Positions 38,801 to 50,790 of a stretch of 64,000 bases of DNA are shown here, piece by piece. The stretch lies in assembly GCF_022201045.2 (NCBI RefSeq), contig NC_068564.1, positions 32,517,001-32,581,000 on the forward strand, read 5' to 3'. Source of the DNA: Citrus sinensis (taxonomy: Eukaryota > Streptophyta > Magnoliopsida > Sapindales > Rutaceae). Every line of letters starts with the position of its first letter. Position 1 is the first letter of the stretch. The notes beneath the pieces are model-generated. The model was not told where the DNA came from, ran no database searches, and saw nothing but the letters and a program-made list of their open reading frames with translations. The translations under genes and the position numbers were made by a program.

Positions 38801-40161
38801 ATGGGTCGAGCTCCGTGCTGCGACAAGGCTAATGTGAAGAAAGGACCATGGTCACCTGAAGAAGATGCTAAACTCAAAGATTATATTGAAAAATATGGCA
38901 CTGGAGGCAACTGGATTGCTCTTCCTCAGAAAATTGGTATAATATATAGTTGAAACTCTCTTTCTTGCTTTTTTTTGGTATGTTGTGCTTTGTATTAGGG
39001 TTTTGGAAAGATGCATATATAGATTAAATTAATAAATTAATGATGGTATAATTGATGCATATAGGGCTCAAGAGATGTGGAAAGAGTTGCAGACTTAGAT
39101 GGTTGAATTACTTAAGGCCTAATATCAAGCATGGTGGATTCTCCGAAGAAGAAGACAACATCATTTGCAGCCTTTACATAAGCATTGGCAGCAGGTTTTT
39201 TTTCCCTCTATCTTCTTCTCTCTTAACATGAACTGTTTGTCCTTTTACCTCATCCATGATGCTTCTTCTGTCTAGTTAGGTTAATTAATTAATTAACCTG
39301 AGTTAAATTTCTTTGGCTTTTAGATGGTCTATAATTGCCGCTCAGCTGCCTGGGAGAACTGATAACGACATCAAGAATTATTGGAACACCAGATTGAAGA
39401 AGAAATTGCTCGGAAGGCGTAAGCAATCTAATAACATCAACGGATTAATATCAACATCAGGGCAAGATGTAAATGGTGTCAATAATGGTGGGGATGAAAA
39501 CAACAATAGCCAATATTCACAGGGTTTGAGCAACTCCGCTATAGAAAGGCTTCAGCTTCATATGCAGCTTCAAAGCCTCCAAAACCCTCTTTCTTTCTAC
39601 AACAATCCTTCCTTTTGGCCCAAGTTGCATCCTGTCCAAGAAAAGATGATTCAAAATCTTCAATCTTTGAACCAAAGTTGCCAAAACCCTAATTTGCAAA
39701 ATGTTCTTCCTAGTTCTCAACTTGGGTTGCACGAGCAAAATGTTGGTAATTTCTTTGAACAATCCAATTCTCCTCCTTCGGCTCCACAAGACTTTCCACA
39801 GTCAACCTGCCCCGTGCCTGTAAGCAGTACTGACAACAATGTGATGAACTCAAATGCTATGCTTAAAGCGAATGGATTTGAGCCATATAATGCAGCAAAC
39901 CAGGAGGTCTCAACATTCCAAGCTGAGATTGAAAATTTTCTTAATAATAACAAAGCAGTTGGATTCACAGCACAGGAGGAGAATCAAATTGCTCAGTTTG
40001 ATTGTTTCAATGTTTTGAATGGTTCTAACAAGGAAAGTTTGATTTGGTGGGCGAATGAATTTGATTCAAAATCCGCATCCTCAAACTCTTGGGACTCTAC
40101 GCCTGCTATTCATCAATCTGAGGGGATGTTTCAAGATTATGAATTAGGTTACAATATTTAA
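38801..40161 (+). CDS. R2R3-MYB transcription factor, MYB36/RAX subgroup
   Basis: DNA-binding regulator. Exons 38801-38936, 39065-39194 and 39324-40161; 1104 nt, 367 aa, with the two conserved R2R3 intron positions. It opens [21 protein letters not shown]2 (about 14-61) and R3 (about 67-112) have the expected tryptophans, with the first R3 Trp replaced by Phe (GGFSEEED). The linker and R3 ([39 protein letters not shown]) are typical of subgroup 14 (MYB36, 37, 38, 68, 84, 87). The rest is Asn/Gln-rich and ends [20 protein letters not shown]. Subgroup members set the Casparian strip in root endodermis (MYB36) or axillary meristems (RAX). Gene order beside the PB1-Raf kinase favours MYB36, but the C-terminus does not let me settle this. 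Confidence 0.94.
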
Positions 40162-43100
40162 TATTTAGAATGATTTGTATGTTTATTTGTTATGATCATA
40201 AGATGTTGGGAGACGGAGAGTTTGATATAAGGTTTTGTAAATTATGTGGATAATAATGTGTTAATGTTATATATATTCTAAGTTTATTGCCATTTATGAT
40301 TTGATGTGCTTTACAAAAAGTTTGTGACTTCTGTTGTTTTAATGAAAATCACCAACTGTAATTAACTATATGTTATGCTTAATTGTGATTAATAGAAAAT
40401 GTCAGTTGATATCAGATTTTATATTTACTCGATCTTGGGGAGTAGGATTCATTGTCTTGTCTCTTTAACTGGGATTACTTCTTTTTTCTTTTCTTTTCTT
40501 TTTGGGGGTTGCAAATTGGAAATTTTAATCTTGTGTTCCCCAAGTTCAACAGGAAAAAGTATTTTGTTTGCTGTCCCGAGAATGTTTTCACCTTTATTTT
40601 CTTTGATATTTAACTAAAAATTTAAAATTTAACACTAAAATCATGTTTAAAATGCAGTTGAAGATATAATTTTGTATTTTCCTCGTTACACAAGTGGTTA
40701 ATAAAGAGCATCCCAAGTGATCTCTAGGGATAGCAAAAATCCCCACGGGGATGGGTACCCTCGGGGATTTTCCCCATTCGGGGAGGGTATGGGAATAATT
40801 TCATACCCAATTTCTTATTCGGGGAGGGGACGGGGATGAGGTGGAATCCCCATCCCCTACCCATTTCCCCATTTTAATTTTTAATTTTATTTTATTTTAA
40901 TTTTTAAAAATTACTAGTAAATAAATTATAAAATTTAAATTATAAAATTATAAATATTGGTAAAAATAAAAAATATCAAAATATTTATATTATTAAACTT
41001 TTAGGCCTAATTAACTAATTAAAGTCCTAAATTTTTATTTAGGACATTAAAAAGACCGAGTAGATTCTATTAGCCAAACATTTTGTTAATTTTAATATTC
41101 TTTAAATATTTTAAACTTAAATCTATTTTTTATTTATTTTTAGATGTTATAATTGCCCATAGCGAATCACAATTTTAATATCTAATCTAATCTAATCTAA
41201 TCTAATATTTACTTTTGATTTGCTCCGATTTAACTATTGTGTTGTAAAGGGAATAGTCCACATTTATAAAGTGCCCACGCCACCATTGAAAAAGTTAATT
41301 TTGAATCTAAATTCGATTTTATTTATAACAATTTTGTATTAAACTATTAATTTGTTCACGATAGTTTGTAAAAGAAGTTTGTATTCTTTGCATGTTGCGT
41401 TACTTACTAATTTAATGTATGTGACTTTTGTAATAGATATTAATGTAAGATATATTTCGAACTTTACTTTTATTTGAATTTTTTATTTTAATATGATTAA
41501 CTCAAAATTGAAAAAAAAATGTATTAGTTATTCGGGGATCAGGGACCCTTGGGGATCCCCTGTTATTATTCGGGGAGGGGATGGAGATTCTCTCAAGTAA
41601 TTCTAACAGGGACGGGGAGGGGACGGGGACATACGCAAAATATCGGGGATGGGTACGGGGAGATCGGTCCCCTCCCCTCCCCTCCCCATTGCCATCCCTA
41701 GTGATCTCCTTAATTAATTATGACAACTTATGTATAACTTCCCCCTTTTGTCCCTGAAGAGCATCATTAATGAAAATTTAACTTGGGAGAGCTTCTTTCT
41801 AATATCGACAGCAAATGGTCACAGTGTATTTTAAGGCGTGTATGTGTAATAATAGAATTTGCAACAAACTTGGCTTAAATGGCTTCCCATGACAAATGGC
41901 AGGTAGCAGCAGTGACTTAGGGCATTAAACTTTGATCATCACCGAATTTTCCTACTTAAATTTTCAATCAAAAAGTTTGCTGCTATAACAAATATATATG
42001 ATTTGTGAATTTTACAAGAGGTGTTAATTTAATTTGACGATTTTTTTTTTAAATTATAAGATTAATCGAGCTTCTGATCATTTCGAATGTTTTCCGTACA
42101 TCACGTCTCGCTTTTACCACTGATTAATCAATCACAAAAATATAAATTCACACTGTAAAAAATCAACCCAAAAAAAAAAAGAAATATAATGAGAATCTTG
42201 GGCTTGTGAATTTTTGGGTTTGGGCTAACATGAGCACCCCACCGGATACCCGGCTCTTTACAATTACTTTACAATTGATCTCTCTGAAATCTGAATCTTC
42301 TTCGGTGTAACTTGTGAGGCAGAGTTTGGGAATTTTGGAAAAGAAGGTATCTAGACATCAAGTCTCTGATACAAATAAATAAGGTCAGTTTGGATTTTAC
42401 TTTTTCCACTGCATTTATTTATCTATTTATTTATTTTTTTTGAAGTTTTAGATTTCGATCTGGTAATGCGGAACTTGCATACTAATGGGCATTTTGTTTG
42501 CATTCTTTCGAACTTATAAATTATCAATTTTTGTAACCCAGGTTGAATGCTTTTCAGTTAAATCTTGATGGGTTTGTTGGGATGTTGATGAGTTTATGAG
42601 ATTATCTAATAAGCTACTCACTGGCACTTTGTTTTTAAGATTTTTCGCTATATTTTCTTAATGATATGTAATCTCTCACCCTTGTCATTGGGATGAATCT
42701 ACTTGTTTTATGGCTGCCTGGATTATTCGATCTACTGTGAATGAGTGAGCTATATTTTTTGCAATACGTACATTGATACACTCTGTATCTGACGATCTCC
42801 ATCGAATATTCTAACTAAAATACTTTCACGGGTTGTTTGGTCTGTAGCATTTTGCTTCCTTACTGGTAGAACTCAACTATATAACACATGCTTTTTAGCA
42901 TTCACACAGTAGGTGACCTGTGTTGGACCCTCACATACTTGAGATCATTGAATTTAGAAATCTTAAGTGATGTTGTTGGGGTTAGCGGGGATTGCCAAGA
43001 TGGTTATCTTATTTGAGTATGTTTCATATTTCTTTATATTGTTGTAGCCCATGAGGTTTTTAAAAGAGTACTTTTATTGGTTTTCTTGAATTTTTAAGTG

Positions 43101-43324
43101 TCTATTCCATCTTGATATGAAACTGTAGTGTGCAGAGAAACATTTTGACTTAATGTCCTTGATGTTTTGTATTTTGAAAAAACATGGGCAGGAGTTATTC
43201 CGTTCAGTTTGTTCTATTCTTTCATTTCTACTGCGTACTTAGTCGTGAAGGCGATCGGGAGGTACTCTTTGAAATTGAAGCTGTTTGAAAGTTGTCTAAT
43301 TTGGTAATGATCATCATGCAGGAA
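40162..43324. other. Intergenic: MYB 3' flank, hAT element, Yos1 promoter and 5' leader intron
   Basis: 40162-40716 is the MYB 3' flank. 40725-41700 is a transposon. 41709-42290 is AT-rich flank. 42293-42346 is the likely non-coding first exon of the Yos1 gene, followed by its leader intron 42347-43321 (donor GAAG|GTATCT, acceptor CATGCAG). Confidence 0.6.
40725..41700. mobile_element. Non-autonomous hAT-type element, 976 bp
   Basis: Terminal repeats TAGGGATAGCAA (left) and TTGCCATCCCTA (right). They are flanked by a perfect 8-bp target duplication GTGATCTC at 40717-40724 and 41701-41708, the hAT hallmark. Both ends carry clustered GGGGA/TCCCC motifs in opposite orientation over about 150 bp. 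The middle is AT-rich and includes five tandem TCTAA units near 41180. No transposase ORF. Confidence 0.88.
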
Positions 43325-43558
43325 ATGGGTTTATGGACGCTGCTGGAAGGTTTTCTGCTTCTTGCAAATGCATTAGCAATAATAAATGAAGATCGTTTCC
43401 TTGCACCTAGGGGATGGAGCTTCTCAGAATTTTCTGTGGGGCGGACAAAGTCATTAAAGGGGCAGATCATTGGTCTCATTTATGCAACCCAGTACATGAG
43501 AGTTCCTCTTATACTACTCAATGCCATATGCATTGTTGTGAAATTGGTATCTGGGTGA
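43325..43558 (+). CDS. YOS1: Yos1-like / IER3IP1 protein
   Basis: Small membrane protein of the ER and Golgi that works with the Yip1-Yif1 complex in vesicle transport. One coding exon, 77 aa. It begins MGLWTLLEGFLLLANALAIINED, a signal-anchor type hydrophobic segment, followed by RFLAPRGWSF and a second hydrophobic segment RVPLILLNAICIVVKLVSG. Length and sequence match plant Yos1 proteins end to end. The ATG at 43325 is chosen because the leader intron acceptor falls 3 nt upstream; the ATG at 43316 spans the acceptor. A 3' UTR intron is likely: donor at 43570 (ACCGG|GTAAGA), acceptor at 44621-44622. Confidence 0.93.
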   Translation: MGLWTLLEGFLLLANALAIINEDRFLAPRGWSFSEFSVGRTKSLKGQIIGLIYATQYMRVPLILLNAICIVVKLVSG

Positions 43559-45771
43559 TGCTTTACCGGGTAAGATCTCTGTAGAAACACATGATATGTC
43601 TATATCTAATGACTTATTGTATTTTGGAATCCCATCCCTCTTTTTTAAATGGTAAAAGTGGATGTAGATAACTTCCCTATTGGTTGGAATTTATTTTCTT
43701 CTGGATATGAAGTGGGTCTGAAAATAGTTCTATCATTGAGTTGTAACTTAAGTGAAAAAGAGGTTATAGAAGTGAAAATGGAATAATTTGTTGGCTGGAA
43801 CTCAAATAGGCCATTGTCGGTGGATCTGGAGTCGGAAAAACTTTTTGCTGTCAAAGATCATGGGGAGTTTAAAAAGTAATGGAGCCTCATCTTTTTCTGG
43901 ATAAGATTTCACATTAAACCCTGGTATCCAATAGATTTACCTATTGCCATATACGCTTTCCTGTGATATCTGAACTGTGCATCAGAGCGAAAATTTTGAG
44001 ACTACGGTTAGACATTTTACTTTAAACAAAACTAACTTCCAATTTAAGCTGGCTAGACACATGAAGATATGATAATAGCAAGATAATAATAGCCCCAAAG
44101 TCCAAACTGGGGTTAGAGTAAAGGACTGAGAGCAATATGATAATGGGAATATTTCCTGCAGAAGATAGCACCACACACTTCCAGTTCCTGTCTGTCATTC
44201 TTCTTGGTCCTATTTTCAATGGTGAAATTATGGATTTCCTAGCTTCAGTTCCTTAGATTGATTGACCAACTAATAGGAGGATTCTTTTGACTCAGGAGAG
44301 GAGTGACTCATTTCAGGTTTCCATATAGCCAGAATCATCTTTCTTCAGTTTGATTGGTATCCTATGTTGTCTTTTGCTTGCATTTCTGTGTTCACTCCTC
44401 TATTGTTGCTTCTTTTCTTTTCTTTTCTTTTTTTTTTAATAAAAGTTACACCGCACCTCATCCTTTTGCATCCTCAAATTAAATGTATATATTATTGTTT
44501 TCTCATGCAGCACTAGTAACTGGCATGCTACAAACAAAATGTGAATTGTTTCACCGGAAACCAATTTTTGGTTGTGTAATTAATTGAATGTCCTTTTTGT
44601 CTTATCATTGTATCATGTGCAGGTTTCTTATAATTGAATTACCAAATCTAGAGTCTCCCAGAAGTGCTTTTGCAAAACGGAAGAAGCATTCCTTTAAGAA
44701 AATTCTAGTAATTCTTTTAGTCTAGGTGTTGTCTTGTATAATGAGCCCCTGCGGGGGTTGTATTTTAGACTTTACTGACATTGTTTTGGTGTGAGAACAA
44801 TAATCTGAAATTGGTAGTGTTCATTTCTATTTTTTGTTTCGAAAATAGCTTTTGCTTCTGATTATTCACGATTACGGGGCTGTTTGCCTGTACATCAACT
44901 TTGATAGCTCTTAGCAATGCTAAAAGTTTTGTGCTATGAACTCGACGCCACAACATTCATTTTCTCATTTGCTGTCTATACAATTTGATTGTTGAATAGC
45001 GTGGTCACTTCAGATTCAGATGTTGCAATCATTAAGAGTTTTTTCACCTTACGGCGCATTAAAGATTCAGCTAAATATTATACATATCATTTGCACTTGT
45101 ATGAATTTCTAAGTAAGGTTAAATCTATTTCCATTTCGCGGTTAATCATAATTGTGGTGTGTGATTAGAGCACTAATTCTTTTGTGGGCACGAAAGGAGT
45201 ATCTCACACTTGCCAATTGCCATTAATCGTATGGTAGTGCCACTTAGTCAAAACTAAACCTCAAGTTTTGAAGATTCACAACGTCCATAGCACGTCACGA
45301 AAATCAGGAGTCTGGCTTGGTTGTTATTGGGAGTCTTAGGTTGGCTGGTCAACTTGAGGTTTAGTTTTGACTAAGTGGCGCTACCATACGATTAATGGCA
45401 ATTGGCAAGTGTGAGATTGTTCTTTTACGCATACTTGATGTTAAGACTGACCAGTCTTATGACTTCTAATGCGAGGATTTGAATGGCTTTTTGACTTATA
45501 CCTATTTTCATAATTAAAATTGAATTCTTTGGATTCGATGTTTATTTTTGCACGAAACCCGACCTTCAAAGTCTTGTTATAAAAGCTAAAGTCGAGTATT
45601 AGGATCCCCCTTTAGCTCTTTCAATATTCTCCCATTTCTGTTCTTACATTGTTCGTAGAACTTTTTCAGCATGATGCACAAAACGTCAAGGCATTACAAA
45701 TTCATAAATTACTTCAATTCAAATTCTACACCCCTTCGAAGTAGGTCAATTTCAAACTTGATATACTAATA
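43559..45771. other. Yos1 3' UTR with intron, then intergenic foldback, then UGT 3' flank
   Basis: 43570-44622 is the proposed 3' UTR intron; the final exon probably runs to about 44750-45000. A 217-bp inverted repeat lies at 45201-45417. No further coding sequence seen. The two flanking genes converge here. Confidence 0.6.
45201..45417. repeat. 67-bp near-perfect inverted repeat (foldback)
   Basis: Arms 45201-45267 and 45351-45417 are reverse complements with a single mismatch (GTGCC versus GCGCC), separated by an 83-nt loop. No target-site duplication or known transposon terminus is visible at the ends. If transcribed it forms a long hairpin. Confidence 0.92.
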
Positions 45772-47425
45772 TCAAGTCCTGTTGACAACTTCAACGAGAG
45801 CCTTAAAATTCTTAGTAGAGGAACCATCAGATTCCACAGCCTTAAAAGCAAGTTTCTTAAGAGCACCAACATTCTCTCTCATTCTCTTCCCTTCCTCACT
45901 TGACAATACCTGTTTCAGAGCATTCACTGTTTCATCTTTTGTGAATTTCTCACCCTCAACCCCCACACCAATACCCCATGCCGTCTCGATGATCCGCTGG
46001 TTCAATGCTTGATCAGCAAAAACAGGCCGGCAGACCATTGGCACGCCGCCGGTAATGCCCTCAATGGTAGAGTTCCATCCACAGTGAGTAACAAATACAC
46101 AAACTGAAGAATGTTCCAAGATTTTCAATTGAGGAGCCCATGGCACCACTTTCCCATAAGATTTTGTTCTTTCTAAGAACCCTTTTGGCAATTGTTCCTC
46201 AGCATTGCCTCTAAAGGACCAAAGAAAAGGAAACCCTATTGCCTCTAGGGCTTCAGCCAATGCTATAACCTCAGCTCGTGGTGGTGTGATCATGCTACCA
46301 AAACTGATGTAAATAACTGATGCATTTTCATGTTCATTCAGCCATGGCAGGCAGCCATGAGGATCAGAAACTGGTGGTGGAGATGTTAAGGTGGAAGGTC
46401 CAACGTTGAGAAATTTTCGGAATCTTGATTTGAGTGTTTCAACAACAATGGGGTCTAGTTCTTCATAGGAGTTTATGGCAACGACGGTTGCTTTTGGCAG
46501 TGTTTTTCCCATTTTGTCCAACATTATTGGGAAAGGTGAATCTAGGGGTCCGGAGATTATTCCTTCAGGTAAGTCCTTTGCGCGAATTGATGAAAATCCT
46601 GGGATGGATTCCAGGGTTTGATTTTCAGGTCCTGCATTTGAAAGTGGAAAAATCAATTAATTAAGTAATTAAACAACTAAATAATATTGATAATAACAAT
46701 AATAATCAACAATAACAATAAAACTTGAGAAAAAGAGTATCTAAAAATTTGTCAGATCAATAATATAACATATCCTAATGTCCACCGATCATGTATATTA
46801 GCTTGAAAATAATTTTCTGTATTACGTAACGGTCTTTACCACCAGACCAATGACCTGGTTGTTTTATAACCATGTAACTAATGAATGCAATAACTAAATT
46901 GAGTCTATGGTCATACTTACCATTAACTCCGATAATTTCCCGAATAATATCCGAGTCAACGTGAGCAAGCAGCGAACGGGGTCCGGCCGTCCAGTATGCG
47001 ATCCACGGGACCCGCATCTCCTCGGCCATCTCCGCCGCAAACCAAAGGAAAGCATCGGTGATCAAGCAGCTGATCTCCAGCCCCGTTTTCGCTACCGCCT
47101 TTTCCAAAGCTCGCACAAAATTCCCAGGTGTTGCCTTCAGGAAATGCTCCACTGGCTCCCGAGGGTTGCCCGTAAACCTGAAGCCCTCGGGCAAGCCGGA
47201 CTCAACATTGTAAGGCACTATCTTACAATCTCGAAGCTCATCTTTCTCCGTAAACAATGAGCCGTTGGATTGTGCTGTGCTGAAGAAAGAAAAGGTAACC
47301 TCTTCCTCCAGCGCGGCCTCGGAGAGGCGCCGGACGAGGTCAAGGAGGGGAGCTGCATGAGTTCCGAAAGGAAATGCTAAAACAGCTACGTGTCTTCTCT
47401 GGGTGCTTCCGGCTGCTTCTGACAT
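45772..47425 (-). CDS. UGT78-type flavonoid/anthocyanidin 3-O-glycosyltransferase
   Basis: Family-1 UDP-sugar glycosyltransferase, cytosolic, likely adding a sugar to the 3-hydroxyl of flavonols or anthocyanidins. Two exons, 46921-47425 and 45772-46631, 454 aa. The N-terminal acceptor domain has AFPFGTHAAPLLDLVRRL with catalytic H23, SFFSTAQSN, and LITDAFLWFAAEMAEE. The C-terminal PSPG box is residues 333-376: it starts WAPQLKILEH, includes THCGWNST, and ends FADQ. The final Gln (Q376) is typical of glucosyl rather than galactosyl transfer. ITGGVPMVCRP agrees with UGT78. The IEG inside the box replaces the common LES or WES, a mild oddity. The single intron is where UGT78 genes usually have one. 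Donor AATG|GTAAGT is strong. Confidence 0.93.
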
Positions 47426-47845
47426 TTTGTGTTATTATTACCCGACGAGATATTTGATGTTTTTCCCCTCTTGCTTGTCAAGATATTTAGCAAGAGAAGG
47501 AAGACGTTGGTAGCATTTATTGTTCATGATAATGGCTAGGTTTGTTAATCTTCATTAAATAATATTAGTTTCAACTCCTTGAGGAAAATCTGGCGCGTCA
47601 ATTAAATTAACGTGATTGAGAGCAAAGTTTTGAAAGATCGTGAGAATTTAGAAAATGGTTAACAAGGAGAAGTTCGGTAGCTTCTACCGTCCATGAAAAT
47701 GGCCGAGTTTGTGAATGTTTGATTAGTGTCTTGTAAAATTGGAGGAAATTGAGGAAACCATCCATACATAGCATGATATTATTAGATTATTATAAACTGT
47801 CGTGCCACCTTTAATATAAGGGAAAAGCAATACCTTAATTGTTAG

Positions 47846-47973
47846 GTAAGTGCTAACCTACATTCAATGTAACTTACACAATTCATCTCAACCACATAAA
47901 ATTATGGGACTCATAATTTGTGTGGTTGAGATAAATTGTGTATATTACATTAAATATAACTTAAAGACTCCCT
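47846..47973. mobile_element. Palindromic MITE, copy B
   Basis: Same family as 25677-25805. The halves TTACACAATTCATCTCAACC and GGTTGAGATAAATTGTGTA are reverse complements around ATTATGGGACTCATAAT. The right end AAAGACTCCCT matches the left end of copy A (AGGGTGTCTTT) in reverse. Confidence 0.7.
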
Positions 47974-48324
47974 AATTGTTATGTACGTGACAATATTTTA
48001 CTAGATCAGCGTATGAATTTTTGCAATGTATGTATTTTAAATTTTTGGCATATATGTATTTTAAATTCATTTTTCTTCCGAGTTGTGATTGATGAATTTA
48101 AAAATATATATTTGTATAGATGTCAAAAATTAATTGGATCAGAACAAGGATGATGACATGTTAACTATCATGCTCAAGTGATTCACGTCTATTGGATCGG
48201 CTTAATTTGCATGGTTGAAGCTTGGAATAATATTTAATTGTTTCCCGGGGATCCTGAAATCTGCAGCCAACGTGGATGCGTTTAGATCTTTCAGTTGTTT
48301 GTGGTTGTGGTAGATTTTTTTTTT

Positions 48325-48372
48325 CCCCTCTCTCTCTCTTTCTTTCTTTCTTTCTCTCTCTCTCTCTCTCTC
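48325..48372. repeat. CT/CTTT microsatellite
   Basis: Pyrimidine tract of CT dinucleotides interrupted by (CTTT)n, about 48 bp. Confidence 0.95.
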
Positions 48373-49860
48373 ACTGGCACATAGAATATTGAGGCTCAAA
48401 CGCCTTCCGTCCCTGGAAAGGGCCTGCTGATTAAATGACAAATTTCAATTCTGATGTTGTCACAGAAAATGCATTTCATTCACATGATTTTCCTCATGTC
48501 TTAATGGTCCACGCATGACTAATTCCTATGAAATTAATGTACCATTAACACTTTATCTTGATTGGTAAATATTTTTTTATTGCTAGTAGTTTATTAAAAC
48601 TATTCTTAATCAAGTTTATTATAGTGCATTATAAATTTATATCCTCACTGATATTTGGAAAAATATTTAATAAATTTATATTAATGGATGATATATTCAT
48701 TTCTACACAATTAATTTGAGTCCTACCAATTCTTATAATTTTAAATCGTTTTGAAAATTTGAGATTGCGGATGTTGCCATTCAATTATAAACTCATTAGC
48801 TAACAATAAATATGTACAGAGGATAGAAGGATAAATTTTAAAATACATAAGAGGTATTATGTTAGTCATATAATAAATAAATGATATTATGATATGTGTT
48901 CATTTATTTTTGAAAATCATTATGCAAGTGGTGGTTATATTAAATTTAGTTATACATGTTATACATACATTAATTAACTATATACCTTTTATATATTCTA
49001 GTATTATTCGGTTAGAGGGTATAAAGGATGTGTAACTTATGGTGAGAAACTTTATGGATTATATAAATGAATATAGAAATATTTATTAGCGTTAGGTGGC
49101 GAGTCTAATCTAGCTACAATAAACGAATCAATGTCTCTCTTCTCGAAGAATTTTGGAAAACTTTAAGACGTTGCTTCTTGGTACGTCTTCAATGCTGAAA
49201 AAGTTTAGGAAACCTTTTTAATTTCTCTACAATAAATTAAGGAAATTTTGATTACAAACAAGTTCTATTGGCTTTGGTAGAGTTTTGGTATTGTTATTGC
49301 AAATTTTTGCTCAATGGATATCAATTGATCTATGTTCTGAACTTTTTTACACAGTTCTGAACTTTTTTCAAAATTAAGTTTTGTGACTTATTTTATCCTT
49401 AAGACAAATGTTTTAAATCACATCTCTTCTTGTGATTAATTATTCTACAAAACAAAACAATTATCAAAGGGGGTTGGCGTGCCAGCTATAACCTTCTAAC
49501 ATTTAAGTCAGTTTTTTTTACTCAAATTTTATAGAGAGAAAATATGGAATGAGATGGGCAGATTTTTTGTACTCATTTTATACCCCTTTTTTCTTTACCT
49601 TCAAATGGGGATCTTGGCCTTTAAATATGTATCTTTGTGTCAATTGGAGAGGTTAAGTGGCAATTTTCTTGTCACAAGTGTCATTCGAAGTCCATGCACG
49701 GAGACATATACTTATACGTGTCAATACTTATTTATAAACAATATTTTTTAGACATTTGTCATATTTTTTGGCTTTTGTCCTTCAATGGGCTTGAGCTTGA
49801 ATTCGGCGCTTATATTGATTCCTTATAAAAAAGATTGATTTTATAACATTTTGCCTATAA

Positions 49861-50244
49861 GCATAATCTGTAGAATTTAATCTTTGCCCATGGCGCATTT
49901 CGTAAAACGTACATTTGCCAGTAGGTGTATTTTATAAAATGTTTTACCCGTAAGTACATTATGCAAAATACTTATTTACCAGTAGGCGCATTCCGTAAAA
50001 TATATATTTGCTCGTAAACTCATTCCATAAAATATGTATTTGTCCATAAGCTGATTTCGTAGAATGTCTATTTGCTTGTAAGTGCATTCCATAGAATGCA
50101 TATTTGCCCATAGGCGTATTCCATAGAATGTATATTTATCCGCATGCGCATTTTGTAAAATGTGCATTTACCTAAAAACACATTTCGTAAAATGTATATT
50201 TGCCCACATGTGCATACTGCAAAATGTACATTTGCTCATAAACT
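49861..50244. repeat. Degenerate tandem array, about 32-bp unit
   Basis: Roughly twelve units of 30-34 bp around the consensus GCATTCCGTAAAATGTATAT followed by TTGCCCATAAGC. Units differ by several substitutions and one- or two-base indels, so it is an old array. No ORF follows the period. Confidence 0.85.
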
Positions 50245-50269
50245 CTTACTTAGAAATATTTTTTTAAAG

Positions 50270-50790
50270 TATGAAGGTCATTTTTTGTAAAGAATAAACC
50301 TATATAATTCTTTATAAATAATAGACCTAGATCATTCTCTGTAAATAATGGATTTATGTCTTTCTTTGTTGAATCATGTCTTGGCGTTTTGTTAAAGACT
50401 TTCTCTTTTATGCATTTTACTTTAAAATATTTTATAGCTCTTTACGCGTTTTACTAAGAAATATTTTATAAGTGCCTAGGTCAATCTTTGTAAGGAGTGG
50501 ATATACGTTGTTCTTTATAAAAAATCAACCTATGTCATTACTTATAAGTATAGGACCTAGGTCGTTCTTTATACAAAGTAAACGTAGATCGTTCTTTATA
50601 AAGAATGGATCTAAGTTTTTTTTTTTTTTAAAGATTGGACTTAGGTCATTCTCTATAAAAATAAGCTTAGGTCTTTTTTTGTAGAATCATGCTTTTGGCG
50701 TTTTATCGTATCTTGCATTTAGATACTTTACTTAGAATTTTAAGTACCTATGTCAATCTTATATGATGGGCCTAAGTTATTTCATATAAA
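50270..50790. repeat. Second degenerate tandem array with higher-order structure
   Basis: Units of about 31 bp around GGACCTAGGTCGTTCTTTAT then AAAGAAT. A longer block starting GAATCATG, then TTGGCGTTTT, recurs at about 50365 and 50685, so a unit of about 320 bp may itself have duplicated. Boundaries are approximate. Confidence 0.7.

Noticed and set aside
43316..43324. Upstream in-frame ATG of the Yos1 ORF
   Set aside because: It spans the leader intron acceptor (CATGCAG), so it is absent from the spliced mRNA. The ATG at 43325 gives the conserved N-terminus.
49861..50244. Regularly spaced 32-bp repeats that look CRISPR-like
   Set aside because: Repeats are directly adjacent, diverged, without unique spacers, and the genome is plant nuclear. 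It is a minisatellite-type array.
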